From: Cryptomeria japonica
Lineage: Eukaryota > Streptophyta > Pinopsida > Cupressales > Cupressaceae
Length of the DNA stretch: 64,000 bases
Assembly: GCF_030272615.1 (NCBI RefSeq)
Contig: NC_081414.1
Coordinates: 780,244,119-780,308,118, forward strand
Direction of reading: 5' to 3'
The position numbers and the translations under genes are program-made. Below, piece by piece: positions 10,430 to 21,660 of this stretch (the stretch's first letter is position 1; each line of letters starts with the position of its first letter). The notes under the pieces were generated by a model. It had not been told where the DNA came from, ran no database searches, and saw only the letters and a program-made list of their open reading frames with translations.

Positions 10430-11489
10430 ATAAGTTTTTGATTAATGAAAAAGCAGGTTTTACAAGGACCCAAAACCACCGAGTTATAGGCTAAAATAAA
10501 ATAAACATTCAAAGTCCACTAAAATGGAAAGGTTGTCAAAAAGAAAAAAAAAAAGACAACAATTGAACCAAAAGACTGCAAACGGCTAAAAATAGAAACA
10601 CATTAACCTAAGGAATTTAAAGTCTCTTCAATCTTAGTTTCAAGGATGTTCATCTCTTACGTTGCCTTCTTTAGGTCCTCGAAATCCTCAGTGGAAGACT
10701 CTGCCTTTCTCTTAAGGTTGGATTTGCTTTTCTTAGAGGGACAAGATTCCTCTTTCTAGCCTTTTTCTCTGTCAGCATCAAGGTCCACGATTAGGGAACC
10801 CTATTGGGACTTGTCCAATTTATCCACCACTGTATTCATAGTGGCCACAAAGTTCTTCACAATTTTATGGCTTTTCTTCATAATGGTGTTCATTGTTTCC
10901 TTGATTTTAGTGATTTCCCCTTCAAGCTACATGGTCTTTTTCTCGTTTTCCTTTCTCATTATTTTCATTAGTTCCACGGTTATTTGGAGACACTCTTCCA
11001 TTGACAGCTTCTCTTCTTCAGTCCACACTACCCCTTTAGCATTCTGAGGGTGCCCTTTTTCTATCAATTCATCCAGTTTGTTGGACACCACCCTGTTCTT
11101 TATTTTGATGTCTTTTATTTCATGAAAATCCCATTTTAAATCCCTAAATAAATCCACATAACTATTTTAAAAATTACTAAGATATCATTTGGAAATTCCC
11201 GATTTGGTTTAAAGTAATGGTCTTCAGGTTTGAGATCTTAGAGGCATCATCATGAATTTAGCATCATGAAGTTTCTTAAGGAAAGGTCTCAAATCTCCTC
11301 TATCGATTTGCCTCCATACCTTCTGGTTTTTCTTATGCTTCTCACAATTTTTTGGCTCCACCCTCTTTTTGCTTCCCCCCATTTTTTCATAGACTTCGCT
11401 TTTCGCAATAGCAGAGTCGATAAACTTAGAAGAAAGCTTACAATGAAACCAAGGTACCCACACAATGTGCCACTCCTCACAACTTGTAA
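10430..11489 (-). pseudogene. LINE tail downstream of RNase H (charged, coiled-coil-like)
   Basis: After the RNase H domain the minus strand keeps protein-like sequence for several hundred bases: 11463-11224, then 11157-10927 with a charged helical stretch ('KLDELIEKGHPQNAKGVVW', 'EEKLSMEECLQITVELMKIM'), then basic and acidic residues ('KKSKSNLKRKAESSTED', about 10735-10680). The LINE ends near 10430 in 'TTCATTAATCAAAAAC' (minus strand). I do not recognise this tail. It may be a C-terminal extension of ORF2 or a third ORF, and stops and frame changes break it. Confidence 0.5.
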
Positions 11490-12080
11490 AGATAATTAAG
11501 GCACTGCCAAAGTAATGAATGATGAAACACTACGCTTTTGTGATCCACTTAATCATTATTTGAAACTGAAACTTTACAATGTGTGACATCATAGTCGAAT
11601 AAGGCTTTGACATCCACTTCTAATTCATTATAGGAATGCCACGTCCATTGACCAATAAGCTTGACTCCTTCATTGAAAAAATAATTGCCCACCGCATTAT
11701 CTTCCATAAAAGCATGGGAGATTTTAACCTTTTCAAAGTTGGAAAGAAGGGATTTGGCATCATTGATCCAACATTTTATGCTTTGTGATGGGGGGGAACT
11801 TCCTAGAAGGCATTCGATAATTTTTTTTTAGTCCCCCTCAATCCATATATTTTTTATGTTCATTTTTCTAGCAAGATCAATGACTTGGAAAGCTCCTATC
11901 AATTCGACTATGTGACTGGACTGAGAGCCCAAGGGGAGTGCCACATGCAAAAACAATTTACCATAGTGATCTCTTAACACTCCCCCACTCTAATTTGAAC
12001 CAAGATTACCCTTGGTCCCCCCATCAAAATTAACTTTTATCCATCCCCTAGGGGGATGAGTCCAACTAACACCTTCATGA
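11490..12080 (-). pseudogene. LINE ORF2 RNase H domain (RVT_3 type)
   Basis: Reading down from about 12070 the minus strand gives 'WIKVNFDGGTKGNLGSN', the first strand of the plant LINE RNase H with the catalytic D of N-F-D-G. It continues 'GGVLRDHYGKLF', 'IGAFQVIDLARKM' and 'IWIEGD', matching the second and third acidic positions, and ends with 'SHAFMEDNAVGNYFFNEG'. At least three in-frame stops interrupt it. RNase H would remove the RNA strand during target-primed reverse transcription; this copy cannot. Confidence 0.75.
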
Positions 12081-12853
12081 TCCTTTTATGTTGTCTACAA
12101 ACTTTAGATATGTCCCCTTTGATATGCCAATCTCTCACCATCTTAAGATCATAGTTGGTATAGACAACAGTCTCCATTTTATCTGCATTAGAAGGTATGC
12201 TATTTACATTCTCTATAATTAGGCTGTATATATTCTTTCAAACAGAATATTCTCTTGAGCCTCCTTATCCGTAAATAATCTATTATTTTGTTCCTTCCAC
12301 ATTCCCCAGACAACATGGGGGAAGGTAAAAGACCATAATCTTCAAATAGTGGGATTTAAAGAGGGGGCATTCCATTGGAAGAAAAGGTCTTGTAACTATA
12401 TAGGAACTACCCAAGATAAATTCTAGAGAACAAGAAATATTCCCCAGATAGAAGCCACATACGAATAGTGGAGGAAGAGATGATTAGCTAATTTTGTAGC
12501 TTCCTTGCATAAGTAACATTGGTTGGGGATCTGAAAGCCATGCTTGCAAAGATTATCAACCATCAACACTTCATTCTGAAGCAAAATCCAAACTAATATA
12601 TTGATCTTAGTAATAAGGTGTTTGATCCAGGATTTGGCCCAAACAAGAAGAGGGGCAGAAGAAAAGGATAGCATAGAGATAGTCAAAGATATCGAGAAGT
12701 GGCTTGAGGGGTTTGGCATCTAGAGTAAAAGGTCCCCCTTCTGACTCGACCCAATTTTAATAGACAACAAAGAGGATTGAATAGGAGAAAGGTCCATTTT
12801 GACCTGGCAGATATCCACCCACCCATCATTCCTCTAGTAATCCTTGACCTATA
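12081..12853 (-). pseudogene. LINE ORF2 C-terminal region with zf-RVT-like domain
   Basis: The frame 12719-12423 reads 'VWILLQNEVLMVDNLCKHG', then 'NQCYLCKEATKLANHLFLHY', the C-x2-C...H-L-F pattern of the zf-RVT domain that lies between RT and RNase H in plant LINEs. Below it, about 12330-12190, minus-strand residues 'PHVVWGMWKEQNNRLF' and 'FERIYSLIIENVNSI' match the linker these proteins have. Frames change several times. The upstream edge (12853) is the insertion point of element D, and the LINE resumes at 31613. Confidence 0.7.
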
Positions 12854-14074
12854 TGTTTGCATTATGATGCATTTTGTATGAATGGTGAAATAGTTGTTAT
12901 TGTTGGCAACATCAGCTTCTAAGTCTCTACAGTCTATCGGTAAAGGAGTAAAGAGTAACTTGTGAAGACCAATAGTCCTTATTCCTATCAGCAGTGAGTA
13001 GACCAATATATAGGGGTTGACTGACTAAGTAGTGAGTAGACTGGTATACAAGGGTTAACCAGCTAAGCAGTGAGTAGACCAATATACAGGGGTTACTCAG
13101 CTAAGCAGTGATTAGAGCAATATACAAGAGGTAACCGGTTAGGTAGAATTGGACCGGTACATAGGTGATAATCGACAATACAAGAGTCTCAACCGAAAGA
13201 CTTAGAAACATCTAGATAACATCCAATTGAACTAGTAGTCTTTTCTTTTCAACCGGGGAGCATTTTGGCATGAATTGTTGTCTTGACCGATATTCCTAGA
13301 ATGATTTTTTGAGAGCAATTTGAGGCACGATAATAAATTTTTGAATTTGATTTTTGGAGGGAAAGTTGGCACCAGAACAAAAGGCTAATATATTCACATC
13401 ATTCATTCTAATTGTGTTGTTATCAATGTGAAAAATATATGTGTGAATGTTAACAGGGAGTGCAAAATAAATAGCAAAGTGTGTGGGAAGTAGACCAATA
13501 GAGTACAGAGTCGAGGGTATGAGTAGAGGATTCACAAATTGTAGAGCCGAGGATATGAGAAAAGTATCAGTGTAGTGCAGACAAGAAACAACCAGCACAG
13601 ATAGAGTATGAGTTTCATTGTGATCTGATCAAGGTATCAATAACTATTCTAGCAGATCAACTTGCTCTTGCTTTCTAACCATTGCAACTCAAAATCCCTT
13701 AATCGGGCTTTCTTTAACAGGTCCATTTGTAAAATTCCTTAACTGAGTGACATATTAATTGATGATCCTAAATCCTTTAATAAGGCTACCTCTAATAGGG
13801 TAAATACACTAACAGGCCTCAAAGAAAATCCCCGAAGAGTATAAATTTTGTCAGCATAAACTCACATCATGGATTTCTCCCATTTGGGTTTCCACAAAAT
13901 AATTCTTGGTGTTATTGTGTGTATTTTCATGCATGCATGTTCTCTTGCAATAATTGTTTGTATTGATGAATATTAAGTTAGTGTAGACTTGAGTCAAATA
14001 TTTTAATTTTGTACAACTGGTAGGTAATCAATTCAGCCCCCCCCCCCCCTCTTAGTCACCAGTAGGGACCAACA
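12854..14074 (+). repeat. 5' LTR of element D
   Basis: Starts TGTTTGCATT and ends CCAACA. It matches 30401-31607 in order: 'ggcaacatc.gcttctaagtctctacag', the 38-bp array, 'tctcaaccgatagacttagaaacatc', 'tttgatttttggagggaaagttgg' and 'gatctgatcaag'. A C13 run (14037-14049) precedes the end. Within it, 12991-13142 is an array of four 38-bp units. Confidence 0.85.
12991..13142 (+). repeat. 38-bp minisatellite, 4 units, in the 5' LTR of D
   Basis: Units start at 12991, 13029, 13067 and 13105, each with 'g.agtgagtaga' followed by 'ccaatata.aggggtta' and 'ctaag'. The same four-unit array with the same 38-bp period is in the 3' LTR at 30528-30680. Confidence 0.8.
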
Positions 14075-14092
14075 ATTGGTATCAGAGCATAG
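14075..14092 (+). other. Primer binding site of element D
   Basis: ATTGGTATCAGAGCATAG directly follows the 5' LTR. TGGTATCAGAGC is the common plant retrotransposon site complementary to the 3' end of initiator tRNA-Met. Confidence 0.85.
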
Positions 14093-14132
14093 AACCTTTG
14101 AAGAAAAGTTTGACAACTTGAGGAAAAAGATC

Positions 14133-15318
14133 ATGGAGGAATACCAATATCAAAAGAAGATTGATGAAGCTAATGATATGATTGCTTAGATGAAGGAGAG
14201 ACTAAGAAAATCACTTGCTAAAAGAAAGGAGCTAACTCTGCAACTAAATGAGAGTTGGGATATCATAGATCAACTCTCTAAACAGAGTGGATCTAAAGAA
14301 GCAGAAGAAGCAGTTTTAGAACTGATGCAAAAGAAAAAGAAGCTAACTGAAGAAATCACATATCTAAAAAGGGACCCTGAAAGGCCCTAAGATTGATTGA
14401 AATACTAGAAGCCAATAGGATAGAAGATGAAAGAAAAAGAGATGCAGAAGAAGTTTCTCAAAAGATGAAAAAGCCAAAAGGCTTGTTGAAGAAACCCTAA
14501 GAGAAAATGATGCAATCATCATTGAAAAAGATGAAGAAATAGGAATTCTCACTCAGGAGAATTAAGCCATGCATGAGCATCTGCATGACAAAGCAGAGGA
14601 AAAGGAGAAGGTGATGAAACAGATTGAACAACTCAAAAATGAGTTGAAAGTTGCAAATGAGAGATATGAAAAGATGAGGAAATTTAATGAAAGCTCTGAG
14701 AATATAGATGAACAATTAAAAGCTCAGAGGAGAACAACGGAGACAACCAGTCTTGGTTACTTTGGTACAAGTCCTATGGAAACTAGAGAATCATCTAACT
14801 CCAAAAGGATGAAGGATGATAAAAGGAACAATTCAAGAGTGAAAGGTATGAAGTTTTCTAAATATTCTTACAATCATTGTGGTAAACCAGGTCATAAGTT
14901 TGATGTCTGTAGAAATCAACCGATTAGTCAACAAAAGTCTTTCACCTTTGATGGTTATTGCTATAATTTTCACAAGTATGGTCACACTTCTTATAAGTGT
15001 AGATCTCAATCTAGAATCATGTCTAATAGAATAAGCTTTAATGGATATTGCTTTACATGCAATAAATATTGACACAAAGCTAAAGAATGCATGTTCAAGT
15101 CAAATACATCAAGATTACCATTCAAACCAGTTAGACCTAATAAAAGGAGTAACCAGTTCAATGCCACCTATTCGACTTGTGGTAATTTTGGTCATGGTGC
15201 AGCAAATTGCAGAATGAGAATGGGCCAAAGAAATAATGTAGGACCATGGAGGACAACTGGTATGGCATGTTTGAATTGCCATAAGATTGGTCACTTAGCC
15301 AATGAATGCAAGAACTAA
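14133..15318 (+). pseudogene. Element D gag-like protein: coiled coil plus five CCHC knuckles
   Basis: ATG at 14133 opens a long charged coiled-coil region (14133-14730, several stops and frame changes; heptad-like 'LRKSLAKRKELTLQLNESWD', 'EKVMKQIEQLKNELKVANER'). From 14869 come five zinc-knuckle-like motifs: 'CGKPGHKFDVC' (first C of the pair lost, 'YNHC'), 'CYNFHKYGHTSYKC', 'CFTCNKY' with a stop before H, 'CSTCGNFGHGAANC' and 'CLNCHKIGHLANEC'. This is the nucleocapsid-like RNA-binding layout of a gag protein. A Lys/Ser-rich stretch follows to about 15515. The same layout is in element C (43675-44691). Confidence 0.7.
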
Positions 15319-15912
15319 TCCTATAACTGGTCTAAAGACAGGAACTAGTTTGGCAAAAAGAAAGGGCAAAATGACTTGAAAGGAAAGAAGACAATTGAAG
15401 ATGTGAGGAATGAAATGAAAAAAACATGGATAAATAAGGAAGAAAGAAAACAAGGAGAGAATCATTCTAAAACTAAGTCATCATCCACCGATGATGATAG
15501 TTCCTCTTCAAACTAGGCATACCGATGCTCAGGGGGAGCACATATAGTAAGATCATTATTGAATCCCCTTGACCGATATGAGGTTATGCCTATCTACATA
15601 CTTTAGATGCATAAAAGTTTGTTTAAAGTTCTTATTTGGTAAATATTTTGAGGGTTAGTGTAAATTTTGTTTGTGTATCGGTATCGGTAACAAGTAACTG
15701 GTAGGAAGTAAATCAGTGTACCTTAAGTTGTAAATGGTCAAAATCATTCAAACTAGCTGTTGTATTGGAGCACCGATAAACCTTAACGGATCAATAAAGA
15801 AATGACAATACATTTCATTTACCTTGGTTTCTTGTGAACATTATTGAGCTCTCGTGCAACCTAAGGCAATCAAAATCTTGCTAGCACTATTTGTGTGAAG
15901 TGATCAAGCAGT
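15319..15912 (+). other. Spacer between gag-like gene and ORF-X in D
   Basis: After the Lys/Asp/Ser-rich end of the gag-like frame there is a purine tract 'caggggga' near 15529 and then non-coding sequence. No protease or polymerase motif was seen here, where a copia-type element would have them. Confidence 0.5.
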
Positions 15913-16950
15913 GTGATAGTGGTGATTGGCAACCCTAGAGGAGAAGGTATTCAAACCTTGTATTTGAAAAATTTATTTGAGTCCATCAAGGAAGCTTCCC
16001 TGTGGACTCATGTGTTATTTGAAGCAATTAAAGAGCCACAACCTGAGCTCAAGATGCATCTTATGAAGGCTAGAGAGATCGACATGACTAGTGCCCTATC
16101 ATCTATGCCCTTTGGTGTGTTATTGGTTGAAGATATTTGCTCCTTCATCCATTGCAAGCTTGAAGAACTTAGAGACAAATTTATTTGAAATGAATTCAAA
16201 GGGATCTATGATCATGATATGTTGTATTTTGATGGCAGAAATTTGCATTTTGAAGAACAAGGGTTTGTCAAATGTTGTCTATTTTCTCGATCAATTTCAT
16301 GTCGATTGGGTCAGGTATGTGTTAAGAAGAGTACATGATCAATTTCTATGGCTGGAAGTTGAAGCATCGATCAAGATCACATAGGATGTGATTCAAAGAG
16401 TAACATGGTTTAGCGCAACGTATGAAACACTAACCCTAAGAACAATATCATCCACTGAAGTCATTCAATTGACTCAATCCTGATGTGACAGGAGAGAAAT
16501 GACAATCACTCACATTGAGGATGCAAAAGTGAGGTTTTCTTCTACAAAGTTGGGTTATAGGGTCTATCAATGAAGCTGCATGAATAGTGTACCAAGTGGC
16601 GCTATTCATGTAGCCTATCAAAACATCAAGGATGATGCAACATACGATATTTGTGAGATGATCAAAAGTCAATTTCTAGTGGACATGGAGCAAATTAAGA
16701 AGGACAAGAAGCAATCATTCAAGTATGGTTCATTACTGGTATGTATATTCTTCTATGTGCAAAATTTATTTCCCAGTAAGGGCAATGTAGTATGGTCTAA
16801 AGATAAACCTATCATGGTTCAAATAGGTGAAATGATTAGAGATTTAGGTGATAAGTTTGGAGAAACAATGTGGGGTTATTTTAAAGAATTCCAAACTAGA
16901 ATGCACAAAAGAGACGGAATCCCAACTGGTATAGTTCAAAAGTACAAGGA
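15913..16950 (+). pseudogene. ORF-X of element D, N-terminal part (interrupted by A)
   Basis: In three shifting frames this block aligns with the ORF-X of element C. D 'FIHCKLEEL' matches C 'YIHCHIEEL'; D 'FLWLEVEASI' matches C 'FWLHYIHKI'; D 'TYDICEMIKSQFL' matches C 'NIDICEWLKNELI'; D 'FKYGSLLVCIFFYV' matches C 'FRFGNLLVCLLLYI'; D 'GYFKEFQTRM' matches C 'EYFKIFKARM'. The last 148 codons (16580-16950) are open up to the insertion point of A and resume at 24801. The function of this protein is unknown to me; in C it lies in the same position after a CCHC protein. Confidence 0.65.
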
Positions 16951-18539
16951 TGGTGCAGGAGCACCCTTCCAAGCTCTCCCTCCTTCTTGTTATGTTGGTA
17001 TTATGCTTCTGATGAAGCCATTGTAAATAAAATAATGAGCCAAGTGCTCATAGGTCCTAGTTAGGGTCCTAGAGTAGATCTTAGGGGTCATAAGTCAAGA
17101 TTGAGATTTTCTTGAAAATGAAGGGTATGTGTATCTTTGTGGTGCTTAGGGGTCCTTCATAGCATGGTGGTGTCCTTAGGTTGGCCCATTGTGGGTCTAG
17201 GAATCATGAAGAGAAACATTGGGAAAGTTGATCAAAAGTTGCATGACAACTTTTAAAAGTTGTCAAGCAACTTTTCCACCAGGAGGTCTAAATCCTTAGT
17301 TTTGCATGGACAACACTAATATGGGCACATAGACAAAGGAAAAGGTGGTATAATTATTTGAAAACCCTAAATGCATGGATAGGATATTAGAGATTGTATG
17401 GCCCAAGCAAAAAGAGCTTGACTATCACTGTTTATTGGTTACCAGTCAAATTGAATGAAGTTATCGGGAGAGTAAATAGATTGAACTGCATGCAAAACTA
17501 TGTGAAATGTCTTCTATGGTGTATATTTTTTCATTATGAGTGATTATATTATCTTTTTATTTATTGGTTGAGTGTGTTTGTAAATAATTTGTAAGTTGCA
17601 ATCTCACTGCCCAGTTTTGGACTGGTTTGTGCAAATCAAGTCTTAACTCCATTCCCTACTGTGGAACCACCATGAAACCATGGGGAATGGATGTGAAGAC
17701 CCTATACTATAGTCCCAAGAAAGCAGGGCCCTTTGAAATGCAAGGAGGCCAAGTAAAGACCCACTCCTAGGAGAGACTAGACAGTGCCCGATTAGGAGAG
17801 ATCAAATTGCAGAGGTCTTGAAGAGCAAGGTTGGTCAGAGGAGAGTGCACCCATTAGAGGAGGTGTAGAGGAGTGTGTGAAGCATCACTAGTGTGAAGGA
17901 GGAGTCACCACCAATCCAAACAAGGTATCTAGAACACAAAACAACCACTGTGACCCAGGCAGATCTTGAAAACCCTCACAAAATCGTTAAAAACCCCAAA
18001 ATTTGCCCAAGGCTTTGTACGGCCACTCGGAGGCCTAAAACTTAAAAAATCCTTGAGTCCTTGCCAAATGAATGGTAGTTCATTTTGGGAGTTTTGGTTT
18101 TTTGTGCATTGTTTGTGAGAGGGGGCCCTAGAAGACTAGCTAGGAGGTCTAATTGGTCCTAATCCTTGTAGCCCTATTTGAAGGCAAAAACCCAAATTTG
18201 TGAAATTGGTAAGGGGTTGAAGGCTTGAAACCTCTTGGGGGCTCATGAATGGGTGGAAAAACCATGAAATAGACCTGATACAACCTTGCTAGGACCTTGG
18301 AAGGTGTGGAAAAAGCCTAGCCCTTATTAGCCATAGTAAGGGGTTTTGAGTCTCATGAGTAGGTGAGACCTTAGGAGCAACATTGCAACTCATTGGTGGG
18401 TGGATTGGGCATGGTCAGAGGATTCCTCAAGAAAAGGGAAGTCCTAGAGACCCTAGGGTGTGTACAGAACACCAGGTGATCCAAGGAAAGGATCCAAGAG
18501 CATAGACTAGACTATTATATCCCTAACCCCATCCCATCA
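16951..18539 (+). repeat. 5' LTR of element A
   Basis: 1589 bp, TGGTGCAGGAGC to CCCATCCCATCA, collinear with 23199-24795 and with the solo LTR at 4561-6159. The region around 18480-18539 directly precedes the primer site. Confidence 0.95.
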
Positions 18540-18540
18540 G

Positions 18541-18554
18541 ATTGGTATCAGAGC
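18541..18554 (+). other. Primer binding site of element A
   Basis: TGGTATCAGAGC (18543-18554), one dinucleotide after the LTR, complementary to the initiator tRNA-Met 3' end. Confidence 0.9.
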
Positions 18555-18579
18555 AAGTAAAAGACTTGTTGGATTGTGT

Positions 18580-19794
18580 ATGTCTCTATATACTAGTGAA
18601 TCAATAGGGGAGAGAAGAATGGTTACTAATGTAGAGCTGGCTAGAGAGGTGGAAGAGAAAAAGGAGAAAAATAGACTCCTTGAAGAAACTATGAGTGAGA
18701 TGAGGGATAAACTACAGGAAGTGGTGGATCAGAGGACACAAGGACCTTGGGATGAAGACACCAAGGGTAAAGGAAAGAAAACTATAGACATAGATGATAT
18801 TATCCCTGAACCAGATCCCTTGTTCAATGAAGAACCATTTGTGAAAGCTATTAAGGCTTTGAACACCAAGGCTTTTGAAGGATTGCCACATTTCAGTGGA
18901 AGGATGGATATAGACACTCTTATGGAATGGATTGAGGGCATGGAAAACCACTTTGAGTGTGAAGGAGTGATAGAGGCTCAATAGGTTAAAGTTGCCAAAT
19001 CAAGATTAAGGGGAGCAACTTTGACATGGTGGAAGTACCTGCAAGAAGAAAGATTTAGTATGGGGAAGCTACCTATTGCAAATTGGAAAGCTATGGTGGG
19101 TAAGATTAAGGAGAACTACTTACCAGAGGCTTATGAAGACCAACTTCATAAGAAGAGACAAGGATTGAAGTAGAAGGATCTTGATGTGGCCTCCTACACA
19201 AAGGAGTTTCAAAAGCTATGTCTTGGGTCCAATGTCCAAGAAGATGAATCCATTAAGGTGGCTAGGTATCTAAGCTACCTAAAGTGGAACATTCAAGAGG
19301 AGATAAGCCTACGAACTCCTACTACTATCTAGAAGTCTCATCATCTTGTTGCCAAGGTAGAAGAGAGGAACAAAAGGAAAGGAGACTCCAATAACAGGGG
19401 TAGAGGCAGAGGTAAAGATCAAATGAACCACCAGGGTGGTTACCAAAGCAAGTCAAATGAGCAGAGGAACCAAGGAGAAGCCAAGTTGACTGAACATGGT
19501 AGTGAAACCAATCTTAGAGGAGGACATTCTAGAGGAAGAGGTGCACAAGGTGGTCCAAATAGGAGTAGAGGTACTGGTAGAGGTAACTCCTATTTTGTAA
19601 CAATGAAATGCTACAATTGTGGACAATTGGGACACCCAGCTTATAGAAGTCCTGACAAGCCTACATCATCAAATAGTGGAAAGAGGGTTGCTTATGCACA
19701 TGAAGACTCTTCAAGTAGCAAGACACCAGATGTGGACCAAATTGAATTAGAACTTGGTGAGAATCTAATGTTCAATAGGATTTTGATCAAATAG
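18580..19794 (+). pseudogene. Element A gag
   Basis: ATG at 18580 opens 'MSLYTSESIGERRMV', a short coiled coil, then the Ty3-type capsid region: 'FEGLPHFSGRMDIDTLMEW', 'RLRGATLTWWKYL', 'LDVASYTKEFQKLCLG', 'RYLSYLKWNIQEEISLRTP'. A basic Gly/Arg-rich stretch and one nucleocapsid knuckle, 'CYNCGQLGHPAYRS' (last Cys changed to Ser), follow at about 19609-19650. One frame throughout, broken by TAG at 18982, 19171, 19330 and 19792. Gag builds the virus-like particle. Confidence 0.85.
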
Positions 19795-20364
19795 ACGGTT
19801 AAGGAGGAACCCAAACATAGGAGAGCATTGTTTAGGGTGAGATGCAAGTTTCTTGGTAAAGTGTGCAAGGTGATAGTTGATTCAGGTTGAACTAACAATA
19901 TCATCTCAGAAGAGGCAGTTAGGAAGCTAAAACTCACAAGGATACCCCACACTAACCCATACAAGGTGACATGGTTGAATCATGAGCATAGTGTGTTAGT
20001 CAATCAACAGACTTGGGTAGAGTTTTCTATTGGAGGATACAAGGATAAGATCCTTTGTGATGTGTTACCTATGGATGCATCTCACTTATTGCTAGGAAGA
20101 CCCTGGAAATTTGATAGGAAGGTAATTTATGATGGAGAGGAGAACTCCATTTCCTTTAAGAAGGACAGCAAGACCTTCAAGATTCAATCTTTGACAGAGA
20201 ATGAAGAGGGAACTTCAAAGACACCTAGTGTTTTATTGGCTACTAGTAAAGAGTTCTTAAACTTGCTACATGAGGAGGAGATAGTGAATTGTACCATCTT
20301 TGTGAAACCAAAGGAGGAAGAAGACAAGTTGCAGGAAGAAGTAGCCAAGGAGGTAAAGCAATAG
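19795..20364 (+). pseudogene. Element A aspartic protease
   Basis: Continues in the gag frame: 'VCKVIVDSG' carries the catalytic D-S-G, followed directly by a TGA (19888) and 'TNNIISEEAVRKLKL', then 'DVLPMDASHLLLGRPWKFD', the usual flap-to-end landmark (L-L-G-R-P-W) of plant Ty3 proteases. A frameshift occurs close to 20364, after which the text moves to the frame ending at 20499. Confidence 0.85.
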
Positions 20365-21192
20365 TGAGTGATGGAACACCTGCAATGCTCCCACCAAGAA
20401 GGTCTATAAGCCATCAAATAGACTTTGTTCCCGGTGCATCCTTACCTAACAAGGCTACATATAAGATCACAGTTGATCAAAATAAGGAGGTAGCAAGGTA
20501 AGTGCAAGAGTTATTGGAACAAGGACTGATTAAGAAGAGCATCGACCCATGTGCAGTCCTGGTAGTGCTAGCATCAAAGAAGGGAGGCAAGTGGAGACTT
20601 TGCACTGATTCAAGGGCAATCAATAGGATCACCATAAGGTATAGGTTTCTTATTCCTAGAATACAGGATTTGATGGACTGTTTAGGAGGTGCTATGTATT
20701 CTACCAAGTTGGACCTTAAAAGTGGTTATCACCAGATTAGAATCAAGGAAGGTGATGAGTGGAAGACTGCTTTCAAGACCACAAAAGGATTGTATGAATG
20801 GCTTGTGATGCCATTTGGACTCACCAATGCCCCAAGCACATTCATGAGGTTGATGAATGAGGTGTTGAAGGATTTCACAGGTAGATTTGTGGTGGTGTAC
20901 CTAGATGACATTCTCATCTATAGTAGAACCAAAGAGGAGCACCTTGAGCATTTGAGGTTAGTCTTAGAGGGGTTGCATGAGGAGAAGCTATCCATCAACC
21001 TAGAGAAGTGTGACTTCTTGAAGCAAGAGTTGGTTTACTTAGTATTTGTGGTGTCTAAGGGAACCTTGAAGATGGACCCAAGCAAAGTGGAGGCAATCTT
21101 GAATTGGCCTGCACCTAAAACAAGGACTGAAGTTAGAAGTTTCCATGGATTAGCTCAATTTTATAGGAAGTTTGTGAGGAATTTGAATCCTT
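20365..21192 (+). pseudogene. Element A reverse transcriptase
   Basis: Motifs in order: 'HQIDFVPGASLPNKATYK', '[16 protein letters not shown]', '[19 protein letters not shown]', '[20 protein letters not shown]' (catalytic D), '[20 protein letters not shown]', '[11 protein letters not shown]' with the YLDD active site at 20898-20909, and the thumb ending '[14 protein letters not shown]'. One internal TAA (20499). After 21190 the frame shifts and the usual 'F..I..PL' segment before RNase H is shortened. Confidence 0.95.
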
Positions 21193-21660
21193 GACACCAT
21201 CAAAGGAGGCCTTAAAACTAAGTTTAAATGGACTGAGTAGGCTGACAAAGCATTTCAATTGTTGAAGCAGGAAGTAGCCACAAAACCTATCCTTCTCCTA
21301 CCTACGTTTGATAAGCTATTCACACTGGAGTGTGATGCAAGTGGAATTGCAGTAGATGGTCTATTGAGTCAAGAGGGAAGACCTATGGCATTTTTCAGTG
21401 AGAAACTTAATGAAGCAAAGAAGAAGTACTCAGCCTATGAGCTAGAGTTGTATGAGTTAGTGGAGTCTCTAAAGAAATGGAGGCATTACCTACTCCCAAA
21501 AGAAATTGTAGTGTTCATAGACAACTAGGCATTGAGTTACATTAATACTCAAGAGAAGCTAAGAAATAGACATCTGAAATGGATGGAATATCTCCAATCC
21601 TTCACCTTCACCATCAAGCATAAGAAGGGGCAACTTAATAAGGTGGTAGATGCATTGAGG
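21193..21660 (+). pseudogene. Element A RNase H
   Basis: Reads 'KAFQLLKQEVATKPILLLP', 'FTLECDASGIAVDGLLSQ' (catalytic D), 'MAFFSEKLNEAKKKYSAYE' and 'LKKWRHYLLPKEIVVFIDN', then after TAG 21526 'ALSYINTQEKLRNRHLKWME' and 'HKKGQLNKVVDALRRK'. The second TAG is at 21238. It is the usual Ty3 RNase H in length and order. Confidence 0.9.
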
